Of a DNA stretch of 64,000 nucleotides, positions 24,805-38,560 are shown piece after piece (the stretch's first letter is position 1; each line of letters opens with the position of its first letter). The DNA lies in contig CM052356.1 in the NCBI GenBank assembly GCA_028551475.1, positions 25,943,884 to 26,007,883 of the forward strand, given 5' to 3'. The position numbers and the translations under genes were made by a program. The notes under the pieces are model-generated. The model was not told the DNA's origin. It was given only the letters and a program-made list of their open reading frames with translations, and searched no databases. Source of the stretch: Casuarina equisetifolia (lineage: Eukaryota; Streptophyta; Magnoliopsida; Fagales; Casuarinaceae).

Positions 24805-26601
24805 TTAGGCATTCTAAGGCGCCACAACGCCGGGCTTCTTTTGTAAAAATAGGCAAACAATGCTACAGTCATCTACCGTCACCGAAAGGTACTTTTTCCA
24901 TGTGCCAGTCGCTGCCTCCACCACTCTTGTAGCTGCCTACTCTTTCTCTGATGCCCAAACAATGGATGCAACTCGATCGTTACTGAGAACGTCTCAAACC
25001 TATATGTAAAAAGAATCATGTCATTCCTGTTGAAAATAGAACGAAAGGCCGAATTAGATTGAACAATTAAACATGATATAGCACTCAAATGGCCCTTACC
25101 CCATCACTTGCAAGAATGATGAACTAGTCGTTGGGAGTAAGCTAGCAATAGTACACATCGGGGATGGCTATGATGCCATGGTTTTTCAGTATGAAGTCTC
25201 CAAAAGCTCTTGATATGGCAAAGCTTGGAATGTCAACATCGGGCAGCCACACTCGCTGAATGTGTGGCTCTTGCTTTAACGCAACCACTCGGCCATTGCA
25301 GTTCTTTATTCTTTCAGCTTCACATGTGCTAGTGTAAAAATTGTTGAATTTCTAATGAGGGGTTTCGAGATTGAACGAGTATTTCGTGATGTATGATCTG
25401 ATCTTATATTACTAAGAAAGAGATATATGGTCTTACAAGGTAAGCTTGGCTTTTAAGTCTATGGTCAACTGAACGGCCATGAGTCCATTCTCCGTTATTG
25501 TCCCTAAGACCACCCTTAAGTCCCCTAGATTAGCTATAACAAGGTCTTCACCCTATTTAAAGTTCCCAATTACATAAAGAAAAAGAAAGGTAAGTTTTTA
25601 ACTTCTCCAAACAAATTTCTGAAGTAAATGAATAAGGAAAAGCGTAAAGAAACATTGTGTTCATCCTTGATTGATCTTTTTTACCTATCTTATGACAACT
25701 ACAGCGGTTGTTCCGTTGCAAGAGCAGTCCAAGTTTTCCTATAGCTTTATCTCCTTGTCCATCGCCTTGAAGTCACTGATACAAGCCTCTTTCCATATAT
25801 GAAACTTTTTGCTTGGTATTAATTCAACTTGTGTCTCGTTTTGGAAGCTATCTTCATCTGCTAATGCATTAGTCTATGAGAGAGCATTTTTTTGGCCCTA
25901 TATGAGTGATGGCAGGCGATTTTTTACTAGTTTGCTCACTATATGACCATTCTTCCCATGGCTATCAAAAACTCCACAGAAAGCTCCATCTTCCACTTCA
26001 TAGCCTTTATGAAAGAAAAAGAATTGAAGTTTCAATTTTTGGCCTAATAACATTAGTACGTTCTTTATTTTTAGACATTTAATATTCCCATAATTGCAAT
26101 GCACTTTTAATTTTTACCTAGAAATCCAAGAATATATATCATGGTCAAGTGGATTATCTTTTACAGAATGGCGTAAAATTTCATGAAAGAACCTTCGGAG
26201 GATGCCTTCTAAATGAACAAACATTAGCCATACAACTCAAAAACTGCTTCTGAGTTTCCAGGGGAAAAGAATCTCGATCAGTTTTATTCGGATAAAGCCA
26301 TTCCATAAAAGACAAACTAAATTTGGAAGCATCAACTTTTCTCACATGAATGAAGACCATCTAAGTTTCCAATTAAGCAAAACCTGTAAAACCAAAGACC
26401 ATAGAGAAATCTGAGAGATAACCATTAACTAACCTGGCAAAGAATAGCAACATCTTGGTTTAGCCCTTTGGCCCCTTGCTTAGAGAAAAGAGAACTAGGA
26501 GTTCCCTTAGCAATATCACTTCCTTCTAAGAATACCACATTTTCTTGGCCATCTTCCATGTCGCGAATCTCCCTTGATGCAACTGATACGCAAGCTCCCA
26601 T
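24805..26601 (-). pseudogene. Protein phosphatase 2C pseudogene (right copy)
   Basis: Counterpart of 12514-14290. The start block from 26601 reads MGACVSVASREIRDMEDGQE and the middle block keeps CGVFDSHGKNGH, in which the metal-binding Gly of DGH is replaced (DSH). The stop before FIILASDG is shared (25124-25126), and an extra stop lies two codons before the old terminator. It has no intact reading frame. Confidence 0.85.
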
Positions 26602-28033
26602 TGCTACTACAGTATCCTTTCTGTCATCTCTTCACTTTATAGTCCAAGGATCAATGAAGCAGTTCCCTTCATCATGGATTTAGGGGCCCCAGAATGTGCA
26701 TGTCATAGGAAAATAATTTCAACTGTGCATGTGGCTCCTAAAGGTTCGAAAGCACGCTTCTGCTTCAATAATTCATTTTTTTAATTGTTGGGTTCCATTT
26801 CGAACTACCCCAAGATTCGCTTGAAGGGACATATGTGAATAGGTTAGAAAATCTGATTCAACGCACCTCCTAGATATCTCCATGTTCAAACTAGCCAGCT
26901 TCTGGGACTTTTTCCTAGTGCTCTGAAGCATATTCAAACAAGAAATGACCTGGTCAGCTTCTTCTTTCGTGATATCTTTTTACCATGGCAATTCAAGTTT
27001 GAATATAACTTGATTCTACTGGTAGATAAAAATCATTATAAAAAGTGTTTTCTTCTATTAAAAGTGAAAGACGTATTAAAACATTATGTCAAAAAGTTAC
27101 ATGTTATCATATATTATTTAAGTGGGGGAAAGATGGTCTTAAAGACAAAGAAATGCTTGATTTTTTTAAAGAGGTGAAAAGAAAGATGCAGTGGTTGACC
27201 ATGGACCACCTTGGAGCGCTTTATGGGGAAAGGGAATTGAAGCCTTGGCATTTTCATTTGCTAAGTTCCATGGTAATTTTGTATTTGCTTAGGAGAAAAG
27301 AAATCCATTACAGTTTTGGAATAAGTTACAATCATTTTTCCAATCGTAGGGTGTAATCATGGTTCATAATTTTCTGCTAGCATCAGCAAGTTGAGAAGTG
27401 ACCCTTTTCTTTTTTTGAATAATCAAAGGCTGGCAATTTTTTGGATAATTAAAGGCCGGCATTTGATACGTCATGGCTTTACACAAGTGCTTTAAAGTAG
27501 ATATATATATATACATGCACATATACAAACATACATTTATATAGAGAAATAATGAATGAATTATTATATGGGTTTATTTACTTACATTTCAATGCTTTGT
27601 ATAATCTCAAAACCTGAATTGGGTTTGATCTTAAACTGTATTTGAAATTTTTACATAGTTGTTGCTTATTGTTTTATCTTATTTTGATAATTGAAGGATT
27701 AATTTCAGATGAAGAAGACATAAGTGAAAGAAGTTGACTCAAAACTTCGACAAGAGCCAGTGAACAATACAATAAATATTTTTTTTAAAAAAAAGGTGCA
27801 GATAGAGAAATCGAAATAAACAAATTGCCAACCTTAAAATTCAAATTTAGCAAGCAATCGGAATCTTCATAGAAGTGGAACTTCTAAAAAATTATACAGA
27901 AATTGGAGGGTCAGAGGTTCTTATTCACCAATAGAAGAGGCCCCGTATCAAGCTATTCAACAAAAACGGAAGTTTTACTTACAAAATCAAAAGATAAGAT
28001 GGAATTGAAGAACAATCCTTCAATTTTATATTC

Positions 28034-31026
28034 TCACTGGCTAGATACAGGAATACTATCTTCAGAAGGCACCGAATCTGATGGAGTTGACTTCTTTGCG
28101 AGAGACTTAGGAATGTCAACATACTCTTGTGGGCACCTTTGCTGTGGGTGCGACAACAGCATACACATGTGACGGAAAAGGACACGTACAAGCCCCTGTC
28201 CACTCTCATGTATGTAACCCTCATATTCGCTTACATGCTCAAGGGCATCCACAAGTGAATCATACACCTCCTGGGGGCAGTTCTCAGGTCCAGGCTTGTC
28301 ATGAAGGTAAAGAACATCAAAGGTAAAGAGTTTCTGGTTCACAGGCCACTCATGTTGTGGTTTTGCAGACGATCTGCAGTAGATAAGAATCTAAACAAAA
28401 CACAGTATCATATTGCATGTCTCATGTTACGTTTAGAACAAGCACCAAATATGTATCGTCTAAGCAATAAGGTCATTATCATCAGTACGTAATAATTTGC
28501 ACCACCAACAGGTTAATTAAAGTAAGACCGTGTTGAGGGATACGTTAGTTAAAAGATACGTAAAAGTGATTTCAATAGAACTTACCACCCTAAAAATTCG
28601 ATTCTGAGCACGGGATTTCTTTGCCTCATGAGCTGCCACCCGAAACAGATTAGTAAGATCTGCAGCACCAGAGGATGAAGTGGCAGAGAGGCCCCGTAGT
28701 GCAGTAATCGCAGATTCAACTTCATTGCTGAACTCTTTCCTAAGCTACATATACCAGAAAGGAACACACAAAATTTGGAATTAATTGACAAATCCTTAAA
28801 TTTAGAAAGGAAATGTAAAAGCTAAATTTTGTTACATTAATCGTCATCACACAGAGTTCGTTTCTAAGATGCATCTTAACATATCTGATGCATCAAATGC
28901 AACATACGGTATAACTAAAGAAGATTTTCCTGGTCCTGTCTAATATGCACATGCAGTGCAATGAAATAGAGCTAAGCGGAGGTAAAGAAGCAAAAGTGAT
29001 TCTAACAAATAATGCTAGGCAGAGGAAAAGAAGCACAGTGATTCCCGTTGTAGCTTGAAACACATGAAAGCAACCAAAACCGTGAAAACTAGGTTGCGTT
29101 AGAGTTATATAAGTGTTGTTCTACACTTAGGCCATCCCCCTTCAAGCTAAAGTGAGTATGAAATTTAATAACGTATATGATCCTAATATGATCCTAATAC
29201 AGAGTTACGATCTATCCTTACAACCTTTCTTCAGTCTAAAATTAAGTAATATAGTGTTGGGAGAATTCAACAAAGTCACATCATCCACATAGAGATTGAA
29301 TACACAAATATAAGAACGCACACACCCAAACACAACAAATTTAAGAGGTTCGGAACATCATAATGTCCTATGTCCCTGTAGTCTCTTCTCATTAGATTTT
29401 CTCGTCATACATTCCCTTTCCTTAAATAGATATCTCATAGATTTTCTCATCAACTAGAATCCATGAGAGGGGCCTTCTTCAACAATTAGCCCCCTATAGG
29501 GATTCTCTCAATTTGCCCACTGGGTTTCTCTATACTTCTCCTATTTATAGAAAAACCCTAAAGGAATCCTAGTTGAATACTACTAGAAAAACCTACTCCA
29601 CATAAAGATAAGAATCCTAATCCAACACTACTACGAAATCCATTACATCTAGAAGATATTTCCTAGCTCCACAATTACATAAAGACTCCTGATTGTAATG
29701 ACAATTATACCCTTTAACCTAATTATTCCACCAATCCTAATATATAGAAATGTATTACCTACTTGGAATGCATCCGTAGTTAATCTGCAGGGTTATAAAT
29801 GATATGAAACTTAATTGATGAGTAAAGAGTCCTCAATTTATCTGTCTTATGTATGCATCAAGTCCTTAAGAAAGAGATAATAAGCGTGAGATGGACTATG
29901 ACTCACAAGTGCGGTTAACTACTCTTACATTCAGTTGTGCTATCGTCATACTACAATTACCAAGGAACTCCATCCAACTAGTTGGCTGGGAAGCTGTAGT
30001 CTCGTACAAGGTCAATCAAAAGATCTGTCCAAATGAACTGAAGATATGTTTGCCAACCCGCTTGATCTCCTTTCAGGAGGTAATAAACCCAACTCTCTCA
30101 GCCTTTATAACCGTGGCGCACTCAATCCTATGGGTTGAAAGGTTGATCATCCTTAACAAATTGTTATCTAGCGCTTCAAGTACTTAGGCCCTGTAGAACT
30201 GAGAAAAAGGGCCAACGAGACTCCATCTTTTTTAATGGAATCCAGTACCCATTGGAAGACTTGGGTTGCACTTGCCAATGCTCTAAGGTCTAAAAAGTAA
30301 GAAGCATTTCAATATATGGTTGATTTCTCTCCTATGTTTGTTTTCTAAATAAATCCACTTCTCTTTCTTGAGAGGGTCCTCTTCCCTGAGTTCTTGTTTA
30401 TTTTTCCAATAGATATCTTGTTCTTCAAAATGCAACAGGCGAAGGGAAAAAATAGAACATACAATAGACCAAAACACTACACGGCCTTGAAGTTTGACAA
30501 AGGGTACTTAACAAACAAAAAATCCCAAGCACATATGATGAATTCAGTTTAGCAGTTTTAGAAAATGAGGGCAGCATCACATGAACTTGTATGAATGTGC
30601 GAGCGCTATGCTCTCCTACTGAAAAAAGACCAAGGTCCTCCATAATTAATCGTCCTGCCCTCTCCAATTGCAAGTTAATTCAAGATATATCCTCCAAATA
30701 AGAACAACAAAGGCAGAATTTCGTATCTGTGCAATCTTCGAACAGAAAAAGAAGAGCAAATATACCCAACAAACGGATTTAGAGAGAGTAGCAAAGGCGA
30801 AGCGGTGCTCTGGGTTAATGGAGAGCTTGGCGTTGACGAAGAGAAGGACTGCTTGCTTGATGGAGTCCAATCTGGTGAGTGGGCGGCCATTTGGGCCCGT
30901 GCCTTTCATTTCCACCATCGATTCCGCGTCCACGTCCATACACAGAAGTATGTCTTCGTTGCTTATACGCATCGGTTTCAGCGAGTACCTGCTGGCCCCT
31001 GAACCCTCTCCCCCTCTTCCTTCCAT
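28034..31026 (-). CDS. BABAM1: BABAM1/MERIT40-like BRISC-BRCA1-A complex subunit, copy 2
   Basis: Exons 30766-31026, 28586-28744 and 28034-28390 encode 258 residues, with the same phases and motifs as copy 1. The only protein change I find is Ser94 to Asn in exon 2 (FSNEV instead of FSSEV). Exon 1 and the 5' region are identical by eye to copy 1. Intron 1 is about 0.5 kb longer because it carries the insertion at 29255-29741. The gene is divergent from the intact PITH gene (259 bp between start codons), so this is probably the ancestral arrangement. Both copies look functional. A truncated vegetative splice form cannot be excluded without RNA. Confidence 0.88.
29255..29741. mobile_element. 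487-bp insertion flanked by 6-bp direct repeats, LTR-like
   Basis: The left unit reads straight through this point, while here the extra DNA lies between two copies of ATATAG (29249-29254 and 29742-29747), the expected target duplication. It begins TGTTGGGAGAATTC and has the AC-rich, GGTTCGG-containing body seen in many plant LTRs. It lacks a coding region, and its 3' end (CCAATCCTAAT) is not the canonical CA. It is best read as a solo LTR or short non-autonomous element in intron 1 of BABAM1 copy 2. Confidence 0.7.
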
Positions 31027-31285
31027 CTCTCTCTCTCTCTCTCTCTCTTCCCGGTGTCCAAGGAGCTACACGGGTGTTACTCTGAGAGAAACCATAGAAC
31101 GCTGCGTTTCAGGGTTGAGCAGAACTTTTTTTCTTTCTTTTTTTGTTATTTTAAGAAGGTACACGATGCGCAGAACGCTGTCGTATTGATAGAGAGTCGG
31201 ACATCAATTGTCCTCCTTTTCTTTTGTTCTTCCATACCACTCTTCCCCTGACGATCGTTGCTGGAGCTGAGATTTTGAAGTGAAG
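31027..31285. promoter_or_regulatory. Divergent promoter between BABAM1 copy 2 and PITH gene
   Basis: 259 bp separate the two start codons. The interval holds the GA/TC tract on the BABAM1 side and T/C-rich stretches on the PITH side. No clear TATA box is seen for either gene. A shared, dispersed promoter is the simplest reading. Confidence 0.6.
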
Positions 31286-34200
31286 ATGGCGTGCTTACAT
31301 GACCACAGTTGTGAAGATCATGATTGTTCCGCTAATTGGTCTCTTTACAAGAACATAGACCTCTCTAAGGTCACCTTTCCTCATCCCTTCCATTTTTCTC
31401 AACCTTCCGTAGGCATGCTTCTTTTCATCTATGTATCAAAATTTTGACACTGTGGTCGCTCTTTTGTTGTTTCTGAAACACCCTGGCTGATTACAGCTAG
31501 GAACGCTGACTCCGTTAATCTTTACTATGAAGCTTTCACAAGGTTTAGCTGAATTTCTTTTATGGGGCTCTCAAATATATAATTTGTAAACTGCAACGTC
31601 CCCTTCTTCTAAAGTTATGAAGAACAATAATCCCATATATTCTAGTCCCTGTAGATTATTCTGTTTCAGTACTTTCCAGATAGATAATGGTGGTAAGATT
31701 TTGTGTATACCGGACTTATTCTTCTTGATTACTAGAGACAAGTAATTTGAATAGGATCTTTGATTGTTTGAAACACAACTGTAAGCGAAAGCTGTATTTA
31801 CATAACTTGAACATAATCCAATCTTCTCCACACTAATTTTGTTGATGGTTGTAGGACAGTTTATTCCATTTCCCGCTGGCAGGGGGTAATTTTATTCGGT
31901 AGGCTGCCTTCTTCCTATGCTTAAACTTTATCATATGGTTGTGATGGGGAATGGAGAGTACTTTTACGCAACTTTACTCCCACTAGGAGTAATGTTGTTC
32001 AGTAGGTTATCTCCTTCTATGTTGAACTTTTTATGGTTCTTTTGTTAGTTTTATAAAAGGCATTTTGAGTTTTAGAAGCAGTATGAGGAGGGGTGACTGA
32101 AAATTTATTGGAGAGTACATTTTTTTTTTATCTTATTGTATGGGTATTATTACTCCTGTGACTTGGGAGGATTTGTGATTGAAGCTTTTGATGGAAATCT
32201 GGAGATAGATTGAAGTGACTATGGTATGTGGATTTGCAAGCTGGGATCTGTCGTTTTATTTAGGACTTGTGTTAACTCTCTCTCAGTGAAGATTGGAAGG
32301 CTGAAGGAAGCTCTATATTTGACCGGAAGCAGATGCTGACATGGTTTACCTTGCAGTCGGATGATTGATCACAAGGTCTTGCAAGTTTTGGCAGAGGTGT
32401 TAAAAAATAAGTTGTTGTGGGGGATATCTATGATTTGCCTTGGTATTCTGGGGTTCTGAGCAGGCTTTCCTATCTGTATATTTCGAGAATGAGCCTTACA
32501 TATGGAATGAGTTTGTGGAAAGAAATTTGGAGAAATTGACGTCTTTGTTTGTTGAATCTGCTTAATACTAGATGATGGCGTCAGAGTCGTATAAGAACAA
32601 CATTTGGAGTGTTGAGGCACGTTTGCTTATATTTTTCTAAGCTTAGAAGGAGTTGGCTAATTTTGTGATGAAAGTATGCGTGAGGGGATCATGAAGCTCT
32701 GTAGTATCTTATGCTGCAATTTTCGGTAGCTGGGGAGTTGTTTTCTTTTCTTTTCTTTTCATTTTTTAAATCTCTTTCTCTCTCCAAACTCTTGTTAACT
32801 TAAGGATACCTTAAATATTGGATCTTTTTTTTTTGTGTGTGTGAGAGAGAGAGAGTGAGAGAGAGAGTGAGAGAGAGAGAGAGATTTGGCGGGGGGGGGG
32901 GGGGGAGGAAGGCAATGTTGCAGGAAATATTCCTAGTTGTTAACTCTGTAGGATGAAACCCTTGGTCTCATTTGTTTCCAACTTTTTCCTCAAAAATGGA
33001 ATAAGCAGTCTTTGGAAGTACTTTCTCTATGTCAGATGTCGGTCAATAATTGTTGGCTGTATTTCTTATTTATTGGTTTATCTATTCACAGAGTTTCTTA
33101 GAAATGTGCCTATATTGAAATACTTTCACAGCTTCTCGGTTTTGCATACCTCACACGTCTTGAGTGATGGGTGTCTATTTATGACATATTTGGTTTAACC
33201 ACCAAACTATATAGTTGAAAGCTTCGTCATAATTTGGAACTGTCATTTATCTTGTGCATGTTAAGTGAAGTTATCTGTTCCTTGGTGTGACTACATTTAT
33301 GCTAAAAAACAAGCAAGCATTAAAATTCTCTCTCCCTATGTGTGTGTCTGTAGGTTAAATCATGTTTGTAATTTCTGTAACTTTATAGTCATCAAAGCTA
33401 TTATCTGCTGACTGACAAGATGCCACTTCTATTGATGTCAATTTCTTTTCCACTTTACTTTTGACTACTACGCATAAACTTTCCTTCTGCTGAAACAAAA
33501 AGGCTTCAATTACTAATCTTTTGTTTTTGGATTGTTACTCAGGCAACTGCTTTGAATGAGGCTGTCCCAGGAAGTGTTAAGTCAGTTTTTAAAGCTTGGG
33601 AGCAACGCCTTAGTTCTTCTGGGGTAATTGTCCAGAATTTCTACATCCGCTTTTATCTTCTTTTATCCATGTTAGTTTTCTGATTCTAAAGTTGTGTATA
33701 TGTAGTCCCGCACACATACACTCGCAGAAAGCCATGTCTGCATATAAAAAAAAGTTACTTGGAACTGTTGAATAAAAATGGCAAGGCTGATTTAGAATCG
33801 CCAACCATTTTTCTGCTGTTTTCACTTTTTAACAAGAAAGTTTAAAATTGAAATCAGAAAGAGTTTGAAGAAAGAAAGAATGATGGAGATTTTAGGGGTC
33901 AATATGCCAGTTGTATCAACTCTGTCCTTTGTTCCTCAAAAGTTCTAACTTGCTTTTGACAAGACATGGTAAAGGATTTCATACCTTTCTCTCAAATGAG
34001 CCTAGCCCATGCGGTTCCCATGCTCACTTTTCCTCTTCTGCTCCTGTGTACACATGCTTGTATGCTAGACGTCTCAATATAGCCTCCACCTTCCATCTGA
34101 AAATTTATATTTTCATGCTCAGTTTTTTTCTTTCATGCAACATTAATTTTCTTTCTTTCTCCACACTTAATCTACAGTGTATGGAACATCGTCATACATT

Positions 34201-37011
34201 TGCAGGAAAAGGTTAATGTCTAGATCACAAGGTTTCTGCCCTTAATTCATCAGTTTTGCTAACCGCATGCCTGGGATTAGATAGAGATGCTGTTTTCAGG
34301 CTTGGCCTACCATCGCATTCTTTGACCCTAGGGATATGAAATTCATTCAATCCTCTTTGCTATGCAGGAACACTTGGAAAGCAATGAGGGTGATCCAGAG
34401 CTACTTGTTTACATTCCGTAAGTTATCACTTCTGTCATTTCAGGACATGTTGTCATTACAGCATTAGAAATTGTTCTAAAGAAAAAATTGTGGAGAAGGG
34501 CTCTTGAATATTTTTCATTTCATTTGTTGAGTAAATGGTGACAGATTTACAACTGATGTTAAGATCAAAAGCATATCGATTGTTGGTGGTGCTGATGGAA
34601 CAAGTCCCTCCAAGATGAGAGCGTAGGCTTGACTTTGACACTTTTCCTTAGTTCCCATGGCTTTTGTTTAATGCTATTCTATATTTTAGGTCATGCTTAA
34701 TTAATTCATAAAGGACTTTTTTGTTTTTGGTGATGAAACCACTCCTGTAAAAACTTTAATTATCCGAAACCAATGTGACTTGTATACAGTCAATAACTTG
34801 GTAGAGTTTACTTATTGGTATTTTGGCGGAAGAATTTTGTGGTTTAATTTAATTTGCTGAATAAGGCATTCAGCACGATCACTCTTGTGGTTTCCCCCTC
34901 TTTCCCACAAACAAGGAAAAAAAAAAAAAGGACAAAATGTCACAATTACTAGATGAAAATCAAGTTATAGTTGTAATTTTTTGTTGCTTAATGTATATGT
35001 TAGTAAAGAAATAAAAGTGTGTGACCCAAGTTTTTTTGCTTTTGACAATTTAGAAGTCATAGTTGACTTTGACACCATGAATACATTGGTAGAATGAAAT
35101 TGAAACTTTATTGAAGTAATTGCTCTAATCTGTTCCTATTAATGCCATTGTGCTTAAGGGGGGAAGAAACACTAAAATAGTTTTTCCCTCTGAATTAGGT
35201 TCATAAATCGAGAAGGCATTGACTTTTCAGATGCTCAAAGTATGCAAGCCATTCAGGTAGTGCCTCCTCTTAAGTTTTCAATTTACTTCTTGTATTTCAA
35301 ACTCTAACCCGTATGAGACACTTATTCATATTGTTAAAAGGAATGGGATTTGGCTGAAAATTTGCAAGGAGTGCTAGAATACCAGACGAGGTACTTGTTC
35401 CTTCCATTCTAGTTGACATACAAAAAACCATATTGCTATTTCTGAAAAACGTTTCTATTTATTTCTTAGTGGGAACAAGGTTGGTGTGCAAAGCAATTAA
35501 TGGGTAGACTTCCATTTGTAAGTTGTGTAGCATGTCAAGTTGACATATTAGAACCTGCATAAAACCTTTGTCAGTGAAGTATGGCTTTTATTCTTCTGAC
35601 GAGTTGTTATCTTCTGCTTTCTGATATGCGAGTACTTATGTTTAGATATTCTAAGTTTCAAAGTGTGGCAAATATCACGTTGCATTTTCCTGAGAATTTT
35701 GGTGGTGACACAACTCAGATACACTATATTGGCTTAAAAGGTGAAGCTACCCAGGTAATCTCCCTGCCTTTGAAAGTTGGATGGTTGTTGTCGTTTGTAC
35801 TTACTACGGGCTTAAAAATGTGGTGCTCGTTCAATGATATAGTTTCTTGCCTATTATTGCAGTTGAAGAGGGACGTTGTTGCAACAATTGTTTATGAGGT
35901 TATGCCGAATCCTTCTGATCACAAGTAACTCTCTCCCTCTTAGACATGTGCATATCGATGAGTGCGTCTTATTTATTCTTGTGGAATGATATTAATCATT
36001 AAGTTTCTTTGGGAAGTTTTATGCATGTTCTTTATGCAAAAATCATGAGAAGGTTTGACTAAAGGTTTTAAATTTGTAAACGTAAGCCAACCCTCTTATT
36101 TCTGGGCTTGAGACTGGTATACTCTCTCAGATTAGAGTGGGGTGACTTGGATTGGACAGCATGATGGGATTGTGTAAAGTCTCTTTTTTTTTTTTTTTTA
36201 ACGTATAAAAAAATACCCGTAACTGAGTACTTTGAGCCTTAATTGTTTTTAAACTATAGTATAGATATGGATTGTACTTCGCTAGGCAATTTCAAATGAT
36301 AACAAAGTCCATAATGCCATAGGGCATTATTGTGATGCAGTACAGTCCAGATCCTAATGATGTATGAAATTTGAGTTGATAAGATTGTGAGTCCAATTGA
36401 ATTAAATTGGCTTCTGAAGTTATTTATTTTTGATAATTTTCATATTTGTTATATAATTGGAGTGACGTTATGTAAGCAATAAAGTGGCGACTCGCGATCC
36501 TTGTCATAATTAAGCAGTGAAGGAGATTTAATAAAGTAGTCCTTTTTTAGGCTGCTCCCACTCCTTTTTATGTTTATGCTATGTAAAGCCTAGAATTGCT
36601 GCTTTTGTATTTGAAAGAACTTTCATTCTTGCTTCCAGGGAATCAATCCTTCTAACTTAGCTTAGGTTAGGGGGTCAATTTGACACCCATGGAGATAAAT
36701 TTTCCCACTTGTTGCTACCAAATTCAAAATCCATAATCAACTTGTCATGCCATTTGAATGAGAATCGTTGCATATATAAGTTAATCCATGAATTTAATGT
36801 TTCTTTTTTTGTTGTGCGTGTTGGGGGGGAGGGGGAACAGTTGGCCGCTTGCTTGTGTTTCCTGATTTGCAATCTTGACAAACAGTTTCTTTTTATGATG
36901 TTGGATCTATTCTGTAGACTTGTTTGTAGCACTCTTTTGTCTGCTGATAAGGTTGTTCTCATTTGCAGGGCTCGGGCTGAAGGTGGTGGAGGCCTTTCGC
37001 ATGTGGAATGA
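31286..37011 (+). CDS. PITH domain-containing protein (DUF1000, TXNL1 C-terminal type)
   Basis: Nine exons: 31286-31369, 33543-33623, 34368-34417, 34545-34622, 35199-35256, 35341-35390, 35646-35754, 35863-35924 and 36969-37011. All junctions are GT-AG and phases match, giving 615 nt or 204 residues. The start MACLHDHSCEDHDC is rich in His and Cys. The PITH core includes KIKSISIVGGADGTSPSKMR, FINREGIDFSDAQ and the strand motif ANITLHFPENFGGD, ending in GLSHVE. In animals the domain binds the proteasome when joined to thioredoxin. This protein has no thioredoxin domain, as in other plant stand-alone PITH proteins whose role is poorly known. Intron 1 is long (2.2 kb) with simple repeats. Confidence 0.9.
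32838..32905. repeat. (GA)n microsatellite followed by a run of 15 G
   Basis: GA-rich tract from about 32840 to 32884, then a homopolymer of 15 G at 32891-32905, inside PITH intron 1. Such a G-run is error-prone in sequencing and can form a quadruplex. Confidence 0.85.
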
Positions 37012-38560
37012 CAAGTGTACCTGCTACCTCTTGCGTGATGCATCTGGGGTGCATTGTTCGTTTGTACATCTGTTCTTGTTCTGTTGTTGCGACTTATGTT
37101 TCGTTTTATGCAAGATATCTGCTACTCCCCTGGGGAGAAAAGGATAAGCTCTCTGGTTTATACGTTTCAAGTTTCAAATTCCATAGAGACCAAATTTCCA
37201 CCTATCACAGAATTCTCAAAATTTCGATACTCTTGTAGCTAGATTGTGACTCTCTTCACCTGTCAAGGTAACAATGTTGATTTTCCTGGCCTCCCAAATG
37301 ATTATCTAGGACAACACAATTGCAGCCAAAACAGCCTCTTAATTCAAGCACGCACTTAGCTATTTGAATCTGTTAACTCCTCCCTACAACTAGCCTGGGA
37401 TATAAAGTAGATATTCGTAATGGGTCTTCATTGGTCTATTTTACTATATGTTAAGCATTGTTAGTATATTTATTTGTTGTTTTTTTTATAAATAGGAGTA
37501 TTTCGTTTTCTTACAAATTAGTTTTACAAATTATTTTTGAAAGTGAGATATGTCTTTAATATGATATTATTTTAAGTTTTAAGCAAAACAGCTTTTCAAA
37601 TGTGAATTAGGTATTTATGATAAGCATTTTCCTATGCTTGAGACAAGGGAAAGTGTCAAAATTCAGTGTACATGTCAATATTACTAATATATTTCTTATT
37701 ATACTCATTGAAGGTTTTTTTCTTTCTTTAAAATAAGAAGCGGGCATTTATTAAGGACCAACACACAGGAAAATCAATAATGACAAAAAGCACTTTTTAG
37801 ACCCCTCCATCCCCGGAGGACAGATTTACCAATCATTTTCAACGAATCAAATCAACCTATAGCGAAAGGGTAATTAGTCACACAAACCTAATTTTTAAGT
37901 CAAATTCTGGTCAAATCTTCCTCCTTCCACTGGGGAACTATCTCGGTAAGTGAAGTTACTGATTGGCTAGATCATGGTGCATTTACGAGGCGGATTACCT
38001 TAGGGTCTCCGAAAGAGATGGTAAAAAGTAAATGACAATAACATCAGTGCCTTGCTTCTGTTGTTTTATGTATGTTAGCCTCGGGGGATAAGTCTAGGAC
38101 GATGCTGGAACCCTTCATAAAATTTTAAACACAGTTAAAGAACCGCTTGCCCGACGGATGTTGGCAAAATGCCGAATGGGTAAATTTGGGTATATCATTT
38201 CTTAAATAGATATGCTGATGGCATGAACTTTCTATGAGAAAATTGTGTCATTTTCTTGTTTACTCAATGGAATTCTCGAGGAATCGGAATTTTTTCTTCA
38301 TAAATTGATTTTACTCACCGAAACGGTGAATTATTTGTTGTGTATATAATTCGTCGTCTTATTTTATTTTTTCAGTTTGCACATTTTAAGATTTTGACAG
38401 GTCTGAACGTTCCGACATCGAATCTATGCCATTGTACTACCCTGTGACGTGGCTTTTTCTTAAAATTCTTTTTAAAATTTTTTATTAAACATTCAATAAG
38501 TGAGCGGCTCACCTTTTAAAAGGCGTTAGGGTTTTAGCTCATTTTCCTGATAAAAGCGGG
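37012..38560. other. PITH 3' region and intergenic DNA
   Basis: Includes the likely PITH 3' UTR up to about 37250, then AT-rich DNA with no recognised gene. A stretch within the PITH last intron at 36060-36385 has a counterpart in the left duplicated unit at about 19345-19705. The SHMT leader exon is probable near 38540-38606, ending in an AAAG/GTAGG donor. Confidence 0.5.

Noticed and set aside
36675..37043. 122-codon minus-strand frame over the PITH last exon
   Set aside because: Opposite the spliced, family-conserved PITH exon 9 and low in recognisable content.
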